Positions 45,727 through 54,315 of a stretch of DNA of 64,000 nucleotides are shown piece after piece. This DNA comes from CAVQWT01 sp963810815 (GTDB lineage: Bacteria > Pseudomonadota > Gammaproteobacteria > Burkholderiales > Casimicrobiaceae): NCBI GenBank assembly GCA_963810815.1, contig CAWEPB010000007.1, positions 1,240,001 to 1,304,000 of the forward strand. The letters are read 5' to 3'. The first letter of the stretch is position 1; each line of letters opens with the position of its first letter. Position numbers and translations under genes: made by a program. Under the pieces are notes generated by a model. The model worked only from the letters and a program-made list of their open reading frames with translations. It was not told where the DNA came from and did no database searches.

Positions 45727-47436
45727 ATGCCAGACCGGGGAAGAGCTGCCACCATTCCCGACGACGCCGGCAAGGCGGCCCGCATCACCGAGGTGAGGCG
45801 CCAGGAGGCCTTGCTGAAGACGGGGGCCCTGCAGACCGCCATTCTCACCAGCGCCAACTTTTCGATCATCGCCACCGACGAGAAGGGCATCATCCAGCTG
45901 TTCAATGTCGGTGCCGAGCGGATGCTGGGGTACCTCGCGGCCGAAGTCGTGAACAAGATCAACCCCAGCGACATCCACGACCCGCAGGAAGTCGAAGCGC
46001 GCGCGCGGGCGCTGAGCGAGGAGCTCGCGACCACCATCTCGCCGGGCTTCGAGGCCCTGGCGTTCAAGGCGTCGCGCGGTATCGAGGACATCTACGAGCT
46101 GACGTACATCTGCAAGGATGGCAGCCGTTTCCCGGCGATCGTGTCGATCACGGCGCTGCGCGACGACTTCGGCGACATCATCGGCTACCTGCTCATCGGC
46201 ACCGACAATTCCGTGCGCAAGCAGGTCGAGCTGGAACTGAAGCAGGCAAAGGCCGCGGCGGAACGAGCCAACCTCGCGAAGTCCGACTTTCTGTCCAGCA
46301 TGAGCCATGAACTGCGCACGCCGCTCAGCGCGATCCTGGGCTTCGCGCAGTTGATGGAATCCGGCACGCCGCTGCCGACGGTGTCCCAGAAACGAAGCAT
46401 CGACCAGATTCTCCAGGCGGGCTGGTACCTGCTGGAACTTATCAACGAGATTCTCGACCTCGCGCTGATCGAGTCGGGGAAGCTGTCGCTGTCGCTGGAG
46501 CCGGTTTCGCTGGCCGAGGTCATGCACGAATGCCAGGCTATGATCGAACCGCAGGCGCAGAAGCGCGCGATCAGCGTGTCGTTTCCCCGGTTCGAAGTCT
46601 CGCACTACGTCAAAGCCGACCGCACCCGGGTCAAGCAGGTGCTGATCAACCTCCTCTCCAACGCGCTGAAGTACAACAAGGTGGACGGGACGGTCGTCGT
46701 CACCTGCACCGCGAACAGCCCGGGCCGGATCCGCATCGGCGTGGAGGACACCGGCAATGGACTGACTCCGGAGCAGCTGGGGCAGCTGTTCCAGCCGTTC
46801 AATCGCCTCGGACAGGAGGCGACCGCCGAGGAGGGCACCGGCATCGGCCTGGTGGTGTCCAAGCGACTGGTCGAGTGGATGGGAGGCGTCATCGGCGTCG
46901 AAAGCACCGTCAGCAAGGGCAGCGTCTTCTGGATCGAGTTGAACCTCGCGGCGCCACCGCAACATGCCGCCGGCGTCGCCGAGCCGCGGACCGTCGCGCA
47001 GGCGCACGTTCGGGCCGACGCGCATCTGCACACGCTGCTGTACGTCGAGGACAACCCCGCCAACCTGATGCTGATCGAGGATCTCGTCGCGCGTCGGCCG
47101 GATATCCGCCTGTTGAGCGCGAGGGACGGGAGTCGCGGCATCGAGATCGCGCGTGCCTCGCGGCCGGACGTGATCCTGATGGACATCAATCTGCCGGGCA
47201 TCAGCGGCCTCACGGCCCTGCGAATACTGGCGGACGACCCGGAAACCTCGCACATACCGGTGATTGCGCTCAGCGCCAACGCCATGCCTCGCGACATCGA
47301 AAAGGGCCTGGAGGCCGGCTTCTTCCGCTACCTGACCAAGCCCATCAAGGTCAACGAGTTCATGTCCACGCTGGACACGGCGCTGACGCTCGTAGGCGCC
47401 CGATCGGCCCGCGCGAGCCTGGAGGGCAAGCCATGA
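45727..47436 (+). CDS. Hybrid sensor histidine kinase (PAS, HisKA, HATPase, receiver)
   Basis: This protein has 569 residues. It has a PAS domain (about 40-170: SANFSIIATDEKGIIQLFN, then YLLIGTDNSVRKQVE), a HisKA with H194 in FLSSMSHELRTPLSAILGFAQ, and an HATPase (NLLSNALKYN, VEDTGNGLTPEQL, GTGIGLVVSKRLVEWMGG). A receiver domain near residues 435-555 has the acceptor D486 (VILMDINLPG) and K in YLTKPIKVNE. No TM helix is visible, so the sensor is cytoplasmic. It is translationally coupled to the next response regulator. The start follows GGAGG. Signal unknown. Confidence 0.93.
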   Translation: MPDRGRAATIPDDAGKAARITEVRRQEALLKTGALQTAILTSANFSIIATDEKGIIQLFNVGAERMLGYLAAEVVNKINPSDIHDPQEVEARARALSEELATTISPGFEALAFKASRGIEDIYELTYICKDGSRFPAIVSITALRDDFGDIIGYLLIGTDNSVRKQVELELKQAKAAAERANLAKSDFLSSMSHELRTPLSAILGFAQLMESGTPLPTVSQKRSIDQILQAGWYLLELINEILDLALIESGKLSLSLEPVSLAEVMHECQAMIEPQAQKRAISVSFPRFEVSHYVKADRTRVKQVLINLLSNALKYNKVDGTVVVTCTANSPGRIRIGVEDTGNGLTPEQLGQLFQPFNRLGQEATAEEGTGIGLVVSKRLVEWMGGVIGVESTVSKGSVFWIELNLAAPPQHAAGVAEPRTVAQAHVRADAHLHTLLYVEDNPANLMLIEDLVARRPDIRLLSARDGSRGIEIARASRPDVILMDINLPGISGLTALRILADDPETSHIPVIALSANAMPRDIEKGLEAGFFRYLTKPIKVNEFMSTLDTALTLVGARSARASLEGKP

Positions 47437-48275
47437 TGGACGGTGCATCCGCGATTCTCGACGCCAGCATCCTGATCGTCGACGATCAGCAGGCCAATGT
47501 CAGTCTGCTCGAACAGCTGCTTGGCCAGGCGGGCTACACCCGCGTCGCCTCGACGCGGAATCCGAACGAGGTCTGCGGACTCCACCGCAGGAGCAGCTTC
47601 GACCTCATCCTCCTCGACCTGCAGATGCCGGACATGGATGGCTTCCAGGTGATGGAAGCCCTCAAGACCAACGATGCGGATGGCTACCTTCCGGTCATCG
47701 TGCTCACCGCCCAGCCGGGACACAAGCTGCGGGCCCTGCAGGCGGGCGCCAAGGATTTCATCAGCAAGCCGTTCGACCTGCTCGAGGTCAAGACGCGCAT
47801 CCACAACATGCTCGAAGTCAGGCTGTTGTACAAACAGCTCGAGAACCACAACAAGGCGCTGGAACAGGCAGTGCGGGAACGGACGGCGGAACTGCGCGAA
47901 AGCGAGGCGCGGTATCGCAGCCTCACCGAGCTCGCCTCCGACTGGTACTGGGAGCAGGACGAGAAGGGGAACTTCACCAAGGTATCCGGTCCGGTCCTCG
48001 AAATGCTGGGCGTCAGGGTGGACGCCTTCGCGGAGGGAACGGGCGACGAGACGACGACGGGGTGGAACGAGGCTGAGCGGGCCGTCCTTCAGTCGAAGAT
48101 CGCCAACCGGCAGCCGTTCCTCGATTTCGTGCTGAGCCGCGTCAATGCCGACGGCTCGCGGCAGCAGTTCCAGGTGAGCGGCGAGCCCATGTTCAACCAG
48201 GCGTGTCGCTTCATCGGCTATCGCGGGATCGGCGTGGAGCTCACGGCGGGGAACCAGGGCGCGGACCCTCGATAG
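47433..48275 (+). CDS. Response regulator with C-terminal PAS domain
   Basis: The protein has 280 residues. The receiver domain has ILIVDDQQANVSLLEQLL, acceptor D62 (LILLDLQMPDMDG), T in VIVLTAQPG and K in FISKPFDLLEVKTRI. A coiled-coil-like linker (LENHNKALEQAVRERTAELRESEARY) leads to a PAS fold (DWYWEQDEKGNFTKVSGPVLEMLG). There is no DNA-binding, GGDEF or kinase output domain, so it may act by protein contact. The ATG overlaps the kinase stop. The Crp-like regulator follows 6 bp later, so all three probably form one operon. Confidence 0.92.
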   Translation: MMDGASAILDASILIVDDQQANVSLLEQLLGQAGYTRVASTRNPNEVCGLHRRSSFDLILLDLQMPDMDGFQVMEALKTNDADGYLPVIVLTAQPGHKLRALQAGAKDFISKPFDLLEVKTRIHNMLEVRLLYKQLENHNKALEQAVRERTAELRESEARYRSLTELASDWYWEQDEKGNFTKVSGPVLEMLGVRVDAFAEGTGDETTTGWNEAERAVLQSKIANRQPFLDFVLSRVNADGSRQQFQVSGEPMFNQACRFIGYRGIGVELTAGNQGADPR

Positions 48276-48281
48276 GCTGCC

Positions 48282-49025
48282 ATGTCATCGCCGCACAATC
48301 CCAATCAGAATCATATCCTCGCTGCGCTGCCCGATGCGGAATTCGGTCGGCTGGCCCCCCATCTGGAGCTGGTCCCGATGCTGCTCGGGGAGACCCTCTA
48401 CGAACCGGGCGGCCAGTTGCAGCACGTCTTTTTCCCGACGACCGCCATCGTGTCGCTGCTCTACGTCATGGAGTCCGGCTCGTCCGCCGAGATCGCCGGT
48501 GTCGGCAACGAGGGCATCCTCGGGATCTCGCTGTTCATGGGCGGGGACACCACGCCGAGCTCCGCGGTCGTGCAGACTGCCGGCCACGGCTACCGCCTGC
48601 CGGGGAGGCTGCTGAAGGACGAGTTCAATCGCAGCGGACTGATGCTGAGCCTGCTGCTGCGCTATACCCAGGCGCTGCTGACACAGATGTGCCAGACCGC
48701 CGCCTGCAATCGCCACCACGCGATAGACCAGCAGCTCTGCCGATGGCTGCTGCTGACCCTCGATCGATTGCCGTCGAACGAGCTGGTGATGACCCAGGAA
48801 CTGGTCGCCAGCGCACTCGGGGTGCGTCGGGAAGGCATCACCGAGGCCGCGGGAAAGCTGCAGCGCGCGGGCGTCATTCGCTACCGTCGGGGCCACATTG
48901 CCGTGCTCGATCGCTCCGGGCTGGAAGCCGGTGCCTGCGAGTGCTACGCCGTGGTCAAGAAGGAATTGGACCGCCTGATGTCCGACGTGCGGTACCGCCA
49001 GAGCGGCCGCGCCGAAGCCGCCTAG
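48282..49025 (+). CDS. Crp/Fnr family transcriptional regulator
   Basis: The protein has 247 residues. The N-terminal cyclic-nucleotide-like beta-barrel is present (PHLELVPMLLGETLYEPG, AEIAGVGNEGILGISLFMGG) and the C-terminal helix-turn-helix is LVMTQELVASALGVRREGI. The cysteine pattern of Fnr is missing, and the ligand pocket lacks typical cAMP residues, so the signal is unknown; the group resembles Crp/Fnr-like proteins in betaproteobacteria linked with two-component genes. Short 6-bp spacing from the response regulator supports co-transcription. Confidence 0.93.
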   Translation: MSSPHNPNQNHILAALPDAEFGRLAPHLELVPMLLGETLYEPGGQLQHVFFPTTAIVSLLYVMESGSSAEIAGVGNEGILGISLFMGGDTTPSSAVVQTAGHGYRLPGRLLKDEFNRSGLMLSLLLRYTQALLTQMCQTAACNRHHAIDQQLCRWLLLTLDRLPSNELVMTQELVASALGVRREGITEAAGKLQRAGVIRYRRGHIAVLDRSGLEAGACECYAVVKKELDRLMSDVRYRQSGRAEAA

Positions 49026-49045
49026 CAGTTTCGGGCCGGTCGAAT

Positions 49046-49318
49046 TTATTTGTGCGGATCAACCTTGCCGCCCGCCTTGAACGCCGGGCTCGAGTGATCA
49101 CCGGCCTGCCCCGGCGTCGGCGCAGCGGCCTCGGCGCTCTTGGGCACCTTGGGATCGGGCATGTCCGGCGCAGGGACTGCTGGCCCCGGGGGGGTCGACG
49201 GAGCGGAGGCGACCGGCGCGACCGCACTCGACTGCGGAGGGCTGTCGGTCTTGCTGCATCCGGTGGCGAACAGTGCGGCGGCTGCGCAAAGGGCAAACAT
49301 GTGGAAGTGGCTGGGCAT
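49046..49318 (-). CDS. Small proline-rich lipoprotein
   Basis: This 90-residue protein has a lipoprotein signal (FHMFALCAAAALFATGC, lipobox ATGC). The mature part is low-complexity, rich in P, A and K (SAVAPVASAPSTPPGP, PAPDMPDPKVPK), with no named domain. GGAG lies 6 bp before the ATG at 49318. The function is unknown; envelope location is inferred. It follows the next small membrane protein gene on the same strand. Confidence 0.75.
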   Translation of the reverse strand: MPSHFHMFALCAAAALFATGCSKTDSPPQSSAVAPVASAPSTPPGPAVPAPDMPDPKVPKSAEAAAPTPGQAGDHSSPAFKAGGKVDPHK

Positions 49319-49410
49319 GGCGTTCTCCGTTGGGAAGTTGCGGCGCGCGCGGGAGCCGCGCAATTGTGGTCCTGCACCGGCAGGCATGGCTTCAGATGTG
49401 CGAGGTGCGG

Positions 49411-49611
49411 TCATTTGCGTTGCTGCTTCACGACCCACACCACGAAACCGACCACGACGACGATCAGGATCGCCGGCCACGGGCCGCCCGATCCGCCCAT
49501 CCAGCCCGCACCCCACATGCCGCCATCCATCGTGTTGGCGCCCTGCGCGAACGCCGCATTCGTCGCCAGCAGCGTGGTCGCGCCGGCCGTACGGGTGAAC
49601 AACGCAATCAT
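49411..49611 (-). CDS. Small single-span membrane protein
   Basis: The 66-residue protein has a signal-like N terminus (MIALFTRTAGATTLLATNAAFAQ), a glycine/methionine/tryptophan-rich segment (MDGGMWGAGWMGGSGG) and one TM helix (PWPAILIVVVVGFVVWVVK). The Met/Gly/Trp-rich pattern recalls small proteins near metal or redox systems, but no function is known. GGGAG precedes the ATG at 49611. It is divergent from the SOUL gene. Confidence 0.7.
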   Translation of the reverse strand: MIALFTRTAGATTLLATNAAFAQGANTMDGGMWGAGWMGGSGGPWPAILIVVVVGFVVWVVKQQRK

Positions 49612-49828
49612 GAAAGCTCCCACAAGAATGAATGATCCGGACCCCGTGGTCCGCATGGCCACAGCCACTCTGCGCCGGTGCGCCCGGTCGGTCGGTGCGG
49701 CAGCGAACACTGCAGCGATCCGGTCGGCCTTGCTGCGTGTGATGTCGAACAGACCACGCCGGGAGTTCCGGTTAGCGTCGACCGTGCACCGGACCACCCC
49801 GATCGGCGCCCGGCGCCTGACTGTCACC

Positions 49829-50434
49829 ATGAACCCCTGTCGCTACCTGGCCGCCTGCCTGATGCTGGCCGTCTGGAGTCCCGCCATGGCCGTCGATGAA
49901 CTCTCCTACTCCGTCGTGCGCACCCACGAAACCTATGAGGTCCGCCGGATCGAGTCCCATCTGGTGGCCGAGACACTCGTCCATGGCAGCGCCGCGGAGG
50001 CGGGGAACCAGGGCTTCCGAATCCTCGCGGAGTACATCTTCGGAGGCAACAAGGGGGCCCGCAGGATCGCGATGACCGCGCCGGTGGCCCAGGCGCCGGT
50101 CAAGATCGCGATGACCGCGCCGGTGGCGCAGACCGCAGGTCCCGGCGGCCATGTCGTGCAGTTCGCGATGCCCCGCGAATGGACGCTGGAAACGCTGCCC
50201 GAGCCGACCGACCCGCGGGTGCAGCTGCGGGCGGTCCCGGCCCGGACAGTCGCCGTCCTGCGCTACAGCGGCACCTGGTCGCAGGACCGCTACGACACGC
50301 ACCTGCACACGCTCGAGACGGCCCTCGCGCGCGACGGCGTGAAGTGGCACGGCGAGCCGGTGTGGGCGCGCTACGACCCGCCCTGGGTGCCGTGGTTCGT
50401 GCGCCGCAACGAGATCTGGCTGGACCTCGACTGA
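49829..50434 (+). CDS. SOUL family haem-binding protein
   Basis: The protein has 201 residues including a signal peptide (YLAACLMLAVWSPAMAVD). The SOUL fold shows YEVRRIESHLVAETLV, FRILAEYIFGGNKGARRIAMTAPVAQ, a second IAMTAPVAQT repeat, VQFAMPREWTLETLPEPTDPRV, and RYDPPWVPWFVRRNEIWLDL. SOUL proteins bind haem or tetrapyrroles; a periplasmic location is predicted here. The duplicated MTAPVAQ segment is characteristic. Transcribed away from the small membrane protein gene. Confidence 0.92.
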   Translation: MNPCRYLAACLMLAVWSPAMAVDELSYSVVRTHETYEVRRIESHLVAETLVHGSAAEAGNQGFRILAEYIFGGNKGARRIAMTAPVAQAPVKIAMTAPVAQTAGPGGHVVQFAMPREWTLETLPEPTDPRVQLRAVPARTVAVLRYSGTWSQDRYDTHLHTLETALARDGVKWHGEPVWARYDPPWVPWFVRRNEIWLDLD

Positions 50435-50558
50435 CCACTGCGGTCGCGGACCCGGCTCGTCGACCGCGCGGACCGGGTCGCTCCGTGCACCGCGAGCCGC
50501 GCGCGGCAGCGGATCGACCACGAAAGAGGTACATTCCGGGTCGGACGTACCTGCTGCC

Positions 50559-51407
50559 ATGAGAACCCCTAAACGACTCCAACCGCTCGTCGCCGACGGC
50601 CTCATCGACGGCGTCGTCCGCCAACTGATGAGCGGCAAGGAGGCGATGGTCTTCGTCGTGCGCTGCGGCGACGACACGCGCTGCGCCAAGGTCTACAAGG
50701 AAGCCGACAAGCGCAGCTTCCGGCAGGCGGTCGACTACACTGAAAACCGCAAGACCAAGAACACGCGGCAGGCGCGCGCGATGGCCAAAGGGACCCGCTT
50801 CGGCCGCAAGTCGCAGGAGGACGCGTGGCAGAACGCAGAGGTCGACGCGCTGTATCGGCTCGCCGCCGCCGGCGTCCGCGTGCCGAAACCGTTCAATTTT
50901 CACGAGGGCGTGCTGCTGATGGAGCTCGTCACCGACGAGCACGGCGACGCCGCCCCACGGCTCAACGATCTCGAGTTCACGCCCGAGCTGGCGCGGTCCT
51001 ATCACGAACGGCTGATCCGCGAAGTCGTCCGGATGCTGTGCGCCGGCGTCGTCCACGGCGACCTCAGCGAATACAACATTCTCGTCGGCAGCGACGGCCC
51101 GGTGATCATCGACCTGCCGCAGGCGGTGGACGCCGCGGGCAACAACCACGCGCCGATGATCCTCGAGCGCGACGTCGCCAACCTGCGTGGCTATTTCGGC
51201 CGCTACGCGCCGGAGCTGCTGGCGACCGACTACGGCGCGGAAATCTGGGCGCTGTACGAGGCCGGCGCGCTGCAGCCGGACACGCCGCTGACCGGCCGCT
51301 TCGAGCGCGTCGAGAAGGCGGTCGATCTCGACAGCGTCATGCGGGAGATCGACGACGCGCGCTTCGAGGAAGCCGCCCGTCTGCTTCGCCTGCAGGACGC
51401 GACGTAG
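50559..51407 (+). CDS. RIO-family serine/threonine protein kinase
   Basis: The protein has 282 residues and is a bacterial RIO kinase related to PA4780 of Pseudomonas. It has a glycine-poor N-lobe with MSGKEAMVFVVRCGD, lysine in CAKVYKEADKRSFR, hinge MELVTDEHGD, catalytic VVHGDLSEYNILV and the metal-binding IIDLPQAVD (replacing DFG). RIO kinases act on ribosome maturation in eukaryotes and archaea; bacterial targets are little known. It stands alone, with 124 bp upstream and a small opposing gene downstream. Confidence 0.93.
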   Translation: MRTPKRLQPLVADGLIDGVVRQLMSGKEAMVFVVRCGDDTRCAKVYKEADKRSFRQAVDYTENRKTKNTRQARAMAKGTRFGRKSQEDAWQNAEVDALYRLAAAGVRVPKPFNFHEGVLLMELVTDEHGDAAPRLNDLEFTPELARSYHERLIREVVRMLCAGVVHGDLSEYNILVGSDGPVIIDLPQAVDAAGNNHAPMILERDVANLRGYFGRYAPELLATDYGAEIWALYEAGALQPDTPLTGRFERVEKAVDLDSVMREIDDARFEEAARLLRLQDAT

Positions 51408-51479
51408 CGCCCGGGCCGGCGCCGCCGCCGGACCCCGGCGGTCCCGGCCCGGCGCGACGGAAGGGCGCCACGGTCGCCT

Positions 51480-51746
51480 TCAGCGCCGGTAGTCGTGGCG
51501 CACGCCCGGATTGAGGCGGTCGATGTCGGCCTGGACCTGTGCGCGGCTGCGCTCGTAGACGATCTCGCGCCCCATCACCGTGCCGAAATAGGCCTGCGCG
51601 TTGCGCGTCGGCACCAGCTCGCAGCGCACGCTGTGGACGCCTTCGCCCAGGACCACCTCGATCCGCTCGGCGCGCTTGCTCAGCACGACGAGTTCCATCG
51701 TCTGGCCGCTTGCCGTCGCGCGGACGGTGATCTTTTCGTTGTTCAT
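51480..51746 (-). CDS. Hypothetical protein
   Basis: This 88-residue protein has no hydrophobic segment. The sequence begins MNNEKITVRATASGQTMELV, followed by RIEVVLGEGVHSVRCELVP. No domain is recognised. Its ATG is preceded by GAGCCGTTACCG, with a weak GGAG further up. The codon pattern and length suggest a real gene. It converges with the RIO kinase. Confidence 0.6.
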   Translation of the reverse strand: MNNEKITVRATASGQTMELVVLSKRAERIEVVLGEGVHSVRCELVPTRNAQAYFGTVMGREIVYERSRAQVQADIDRLNPGVRHDYRR

Positions 51747-51982
51747 CGGTAACGGCTCCCCGCAAGGTGAATGGGAACGCGGCGTGGTCGGCGCGGCCGC
51801 TCGTCGAGCGCCGGAATTTCGCTGGTTCGAGGCCCGAGTATTGGCGGTTCGGCCGGACCGGTCAACCGCGGGATAGGAGCGACCCGCTGCGAACCCGCCT
51901 GGCCTGGCCGTTTACGCCGCGTTTATGTCCAAGGGCGGAAATTATTCGTCGTTTTTTCGCAGCACGCGCTAAGCTTCGAAGC

Positions 51983-53575
51983 ATGCACACCGGCAGTCGC
52001 TCGATGATGCCCGCCCCGACCCGCACCGTGTCCACACCGCTTCGCCATCTGCTCGCGCTGGCCGCATGCGTGCTGACCGCTGCGGTCGCATGGCCCCTGC
52101 ACGACACACTGGACCTGGCCAATACGGTCATGCTGTTCCTGCTGACCGTGGTGCTGGTGGCGGCGTTTCTTGGCCGTCCACCGGCGATCCTGGCCAGTTT
52201 TGCGAGCGTGGCACTGTTCGATTTCTTCTTCGTGCCGCCGCAGATGTCCCTCGCGGTCAGCGATGCGCAGTACCTGGTGACCTTCGCCGTCATGCTCGCG
52301 GTCGCCCTCTTCATCAGTCACCTGACCGCCGGGCTCAAGTCCAGCAGCGACGAGGCGGTGGCACGAGAGGGGCGCACGCGGGCCCTGTATTCGCTGGCGA
52401 AGGCGCTTGCGGGTTCGGTGGAGCCTGGCCAGGTGGTCGCGGAAACCGTGAGATTCATTCGACAGCACGCAGGCGGTGGAGCCGTGTTCCTGCTGCCGGA
52501 CGAGCACGAATCCCTGCACGCTTTCCAATGCGAGAACGAAGCACCCGTACCGGCGTTGACCATGACCGAAACGCTGAGCGCGCGCGCCGTGTTCCACAGC
52601 CGGGAAGTCATCGCCTCCCGGGAGATAGGCGCCTCGGGTGGACTGTGCCTGCTCCTCCCGCTGGCCGGCTCGACCCGCTGTCGCGGCGTGCTGCTGGTGA
52701 CGGCAAACCCGTCCCGACGCACACCGACGGAGGCGGAGGAGGCACTGGATCGTCCTTTGCTGGAAGCCGTTGCCTCGCTTGCCGCGATCGCGCTCGAGCG
52801 CCTGCACTTCGTGGAAGTCGCGCAGCGCACCCAGCTCGAAATCCAGTCGGAGCGTCTGCGCAGCTCGCTCCTGTCGGCGATATCGCACGACATCCGGACC
52901 CCGCTGACCGCACTTTACGGCCTCGCGGACTCCCTTGCCGGTGCGGTTCCCGCCCTCGCCGAGAGCGAACGCGAGACCGCCGCGGCAATCAGGGACCAGG
53001 CGATGCATCTGCACGGCATGGTCACGAATCTGCTCGACATGGCGCGGTTGCAGGCCGGCAAGGCGCCGCTGCACCTGGAGTGGCAGCCCATCGAAGAGGT
53101 CATCGGCGCCAGCATCCAGGTCGCCGGCCAGTCGCTGCGGGCGAACCCGGTTCGGGTCGCGCTATCGCCCGAACTGCCGCTGGTGGCGATCGACGCCGTA
53201 CTGATGGAGCGCGTTCTGTGCAACCTGCTGGAGAACGCAGCCAAGTTCTCGCAGCCCGGAGCCGAAATCACGATATCGGCCGACGTCGAGGACGATCGGC
53301 TGGCGCTCTCCATCTGCGATCGAGGAAGCGGCTTTTCACCCGGCAGCCTGCCGCGCGTGTTCGACCTGTTCGAACGGGGTGCGGCGGAATCCCCGGTCGC
53401 CGGGGTCGGCCTCGGTCTCGCGATCTGCCGCGCGATCGTCGAGGCCCACGGCGGGAGCATCGATGCGTCGAACCGGGACGGTGGTGGCGCCTGCGTCCGG
53501 ATACGGCTGCCGATCGGTGGCGCGCCCGCCATCGAGCCCGAGGCGGGCGAGGGTCAGGAAGGAGGCGAGGCATGA
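51983..53575 (+). CDS. KdpD-like sensor histidine kinase lacking the N-terminal KdpD and Usp domains
   Basis: This protein has 530 residues. It begins at the DUF4118 four-helix membrane domain (LLALAACVLTAAVAWPLHD, VMLFLLTVVLVAAFLGR, FFFVPPQMSLAV), then a GAF-like region (170-270), HisKA H302 in LLSAISHDIRTPLTALYG, and HATPase (NLLENAAKFSQ, DRGSGFSPGSLPRVFDLFERG). Full KdpD is about 890 aa and has a cytoplasmic KdpD nucleotide-binding domain and a Usp domain first; these are absent and no remnant is seen upstream. The ATG at 51983 precedes MHTGSRSMM, after an AT-rich patch. KdpE overlaps its end. Confidence 0.9.
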   Translation: MHTGSRSMMPAPTRTVSTPLRHLLALAACVLTAAVAWPLHDTLDLANTVMLFLLTVVLVAAFLGRPPAILASFASVALFDFFFVPPQMSLAVSDAQYLVTFAVMLAVALFISHLTAGLKSSSDEAVAREGRTRALYSLAKALAGSVEPGQVVAETVRFIRQHAGGGAVFLLPDEHESLHAFQCENEAPVPALTMTETLSARAVFHSREVIASREIGASGGLCLLLPLAGSTRCRGVLLVTANPSRRTPTEAEEALDRPLLEAVASLAAIALERLHFVEVAQRTQLEIQSERLRSSLLSAISHDIRTPLTALYGLADSLAGAVPALAESERETAAAIRDQAMHLHGMVTNLLDMARLQAGKAPLHLEWQPIEEVIGASIQVAGQSLRANPVRVALSPELPLVAIDAVLMERVLCNLLENAAKFSQPGAEITISADVEDDRLALSICDRGSGFSPGSLPRVFDLFERGAAESPVAGVGLGLAICRAIVEAHGGSIDASNRDGGGACVRIRLPIGGAPAIEPEAGEGQEGGEA

Positions 53576-54267
53576 ACACCGGCCCCGCCTCCACCATCCT
53601 CGTCGTCGAGGACGAGAAACAGATTCGGCGCTTCGTCCGGCAGGCACTGGAGCGGGAAGGTCACCACGTTTTCGAGGCCGACACCGTGGCTGCCGGCCTG
53701 ATCGAAGCGGGAACGCGCAAGCCCGACCTCGTCGTGCTCGACCTCGGGCTGCCGGACGGCGACGGGGTGCAATTCGTCCTTGCCCTGCGCGCCTGGTCGT
53801 CGGCTCCGGTGCTGGTGCTCTCCGCCCGCGCCAGCGAGCACGACAAGATCCGTGCGCTCGATGCCGGCGCCGACGACTACCTGACCAAGCCGTTCGCCGT
53901 CGGGGAGTTGCAGGCGCGGACCAGGGCGCTGCTGCGGCGCCTGCGGTCGGCATCCGAGCAAGCCGGGCCGCTGATCCGCTTCGGTGACGTCACGGTCGAT
54001 CTCGCCCGCCGCCAGGTGCTGCGCGCCGACGTGCCGGTGCATCTGACCGCGATCGAGTTCCGGCTGCTCGTCGTGATGGTGTCCAACGCCGGCAAGGTGC
54101 TGACGCACCGGCACCTCCTGCGCGAGGTCTGGGGACCGGCGTATTCCGAAAGCACCCACTACCTGCGCGTCTACGTGGGTCGCCTGCGCCAGAAGCTCGA
54201 GGTCGACCCGGCGCAGCCCAGGCATTTCGTGACCGAGATCGGCGTCGGCTACCGCTTCCAGCTCTAG
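53572..54267 (+). CDS. kdpE: KdpE-like response regulator, OmpR family
   Basis: The protein has 231 residues. The receiver has ILVVEDEKQIRRFVRQAL, acceptor D57 (LVVLDLGLPDGDG), S in VLVLSARASE and K in YLTKPF. The DNA-binding winged helix has FRLLVVMVSNAGKVLTHRHLL, REVWGPAYSESTHYLRVYV and LRQKLE. It is closest in pattern to KdpE. Its ATG overlaps the kinase stop (ATGA). Downstream is kup rather than kdpFABC, so the regulated K+ uptake system may be Kup or may lie elsewhere. Confidence 0.92.
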   Translation: MNTGPASTILVVEDEKQIRRFVRQALEREGHHVFEADTVAAGLIEAGTRKPDLVVLDLGLPDGDGVQFVLALRAWSSAPVLVLSARASEHDKIRALDAGADDYLTKPFAVGELQARTRALLRRLRSASEQAGPLIRFGDVTVDLARRQVLRADVPVHLTAIEFRLLVVMVSNAGKVLTHRHLLREVWGPAYSESTHYLRVYVGRLRQKLEVDPAQPRHFVTEIGVGYRFQL

Positions 54268-54315
54268 CCCCCCGGCCGCCGGAAGCTCGTCCTGCAACCC
54301 CATGCGATTTCGCTC

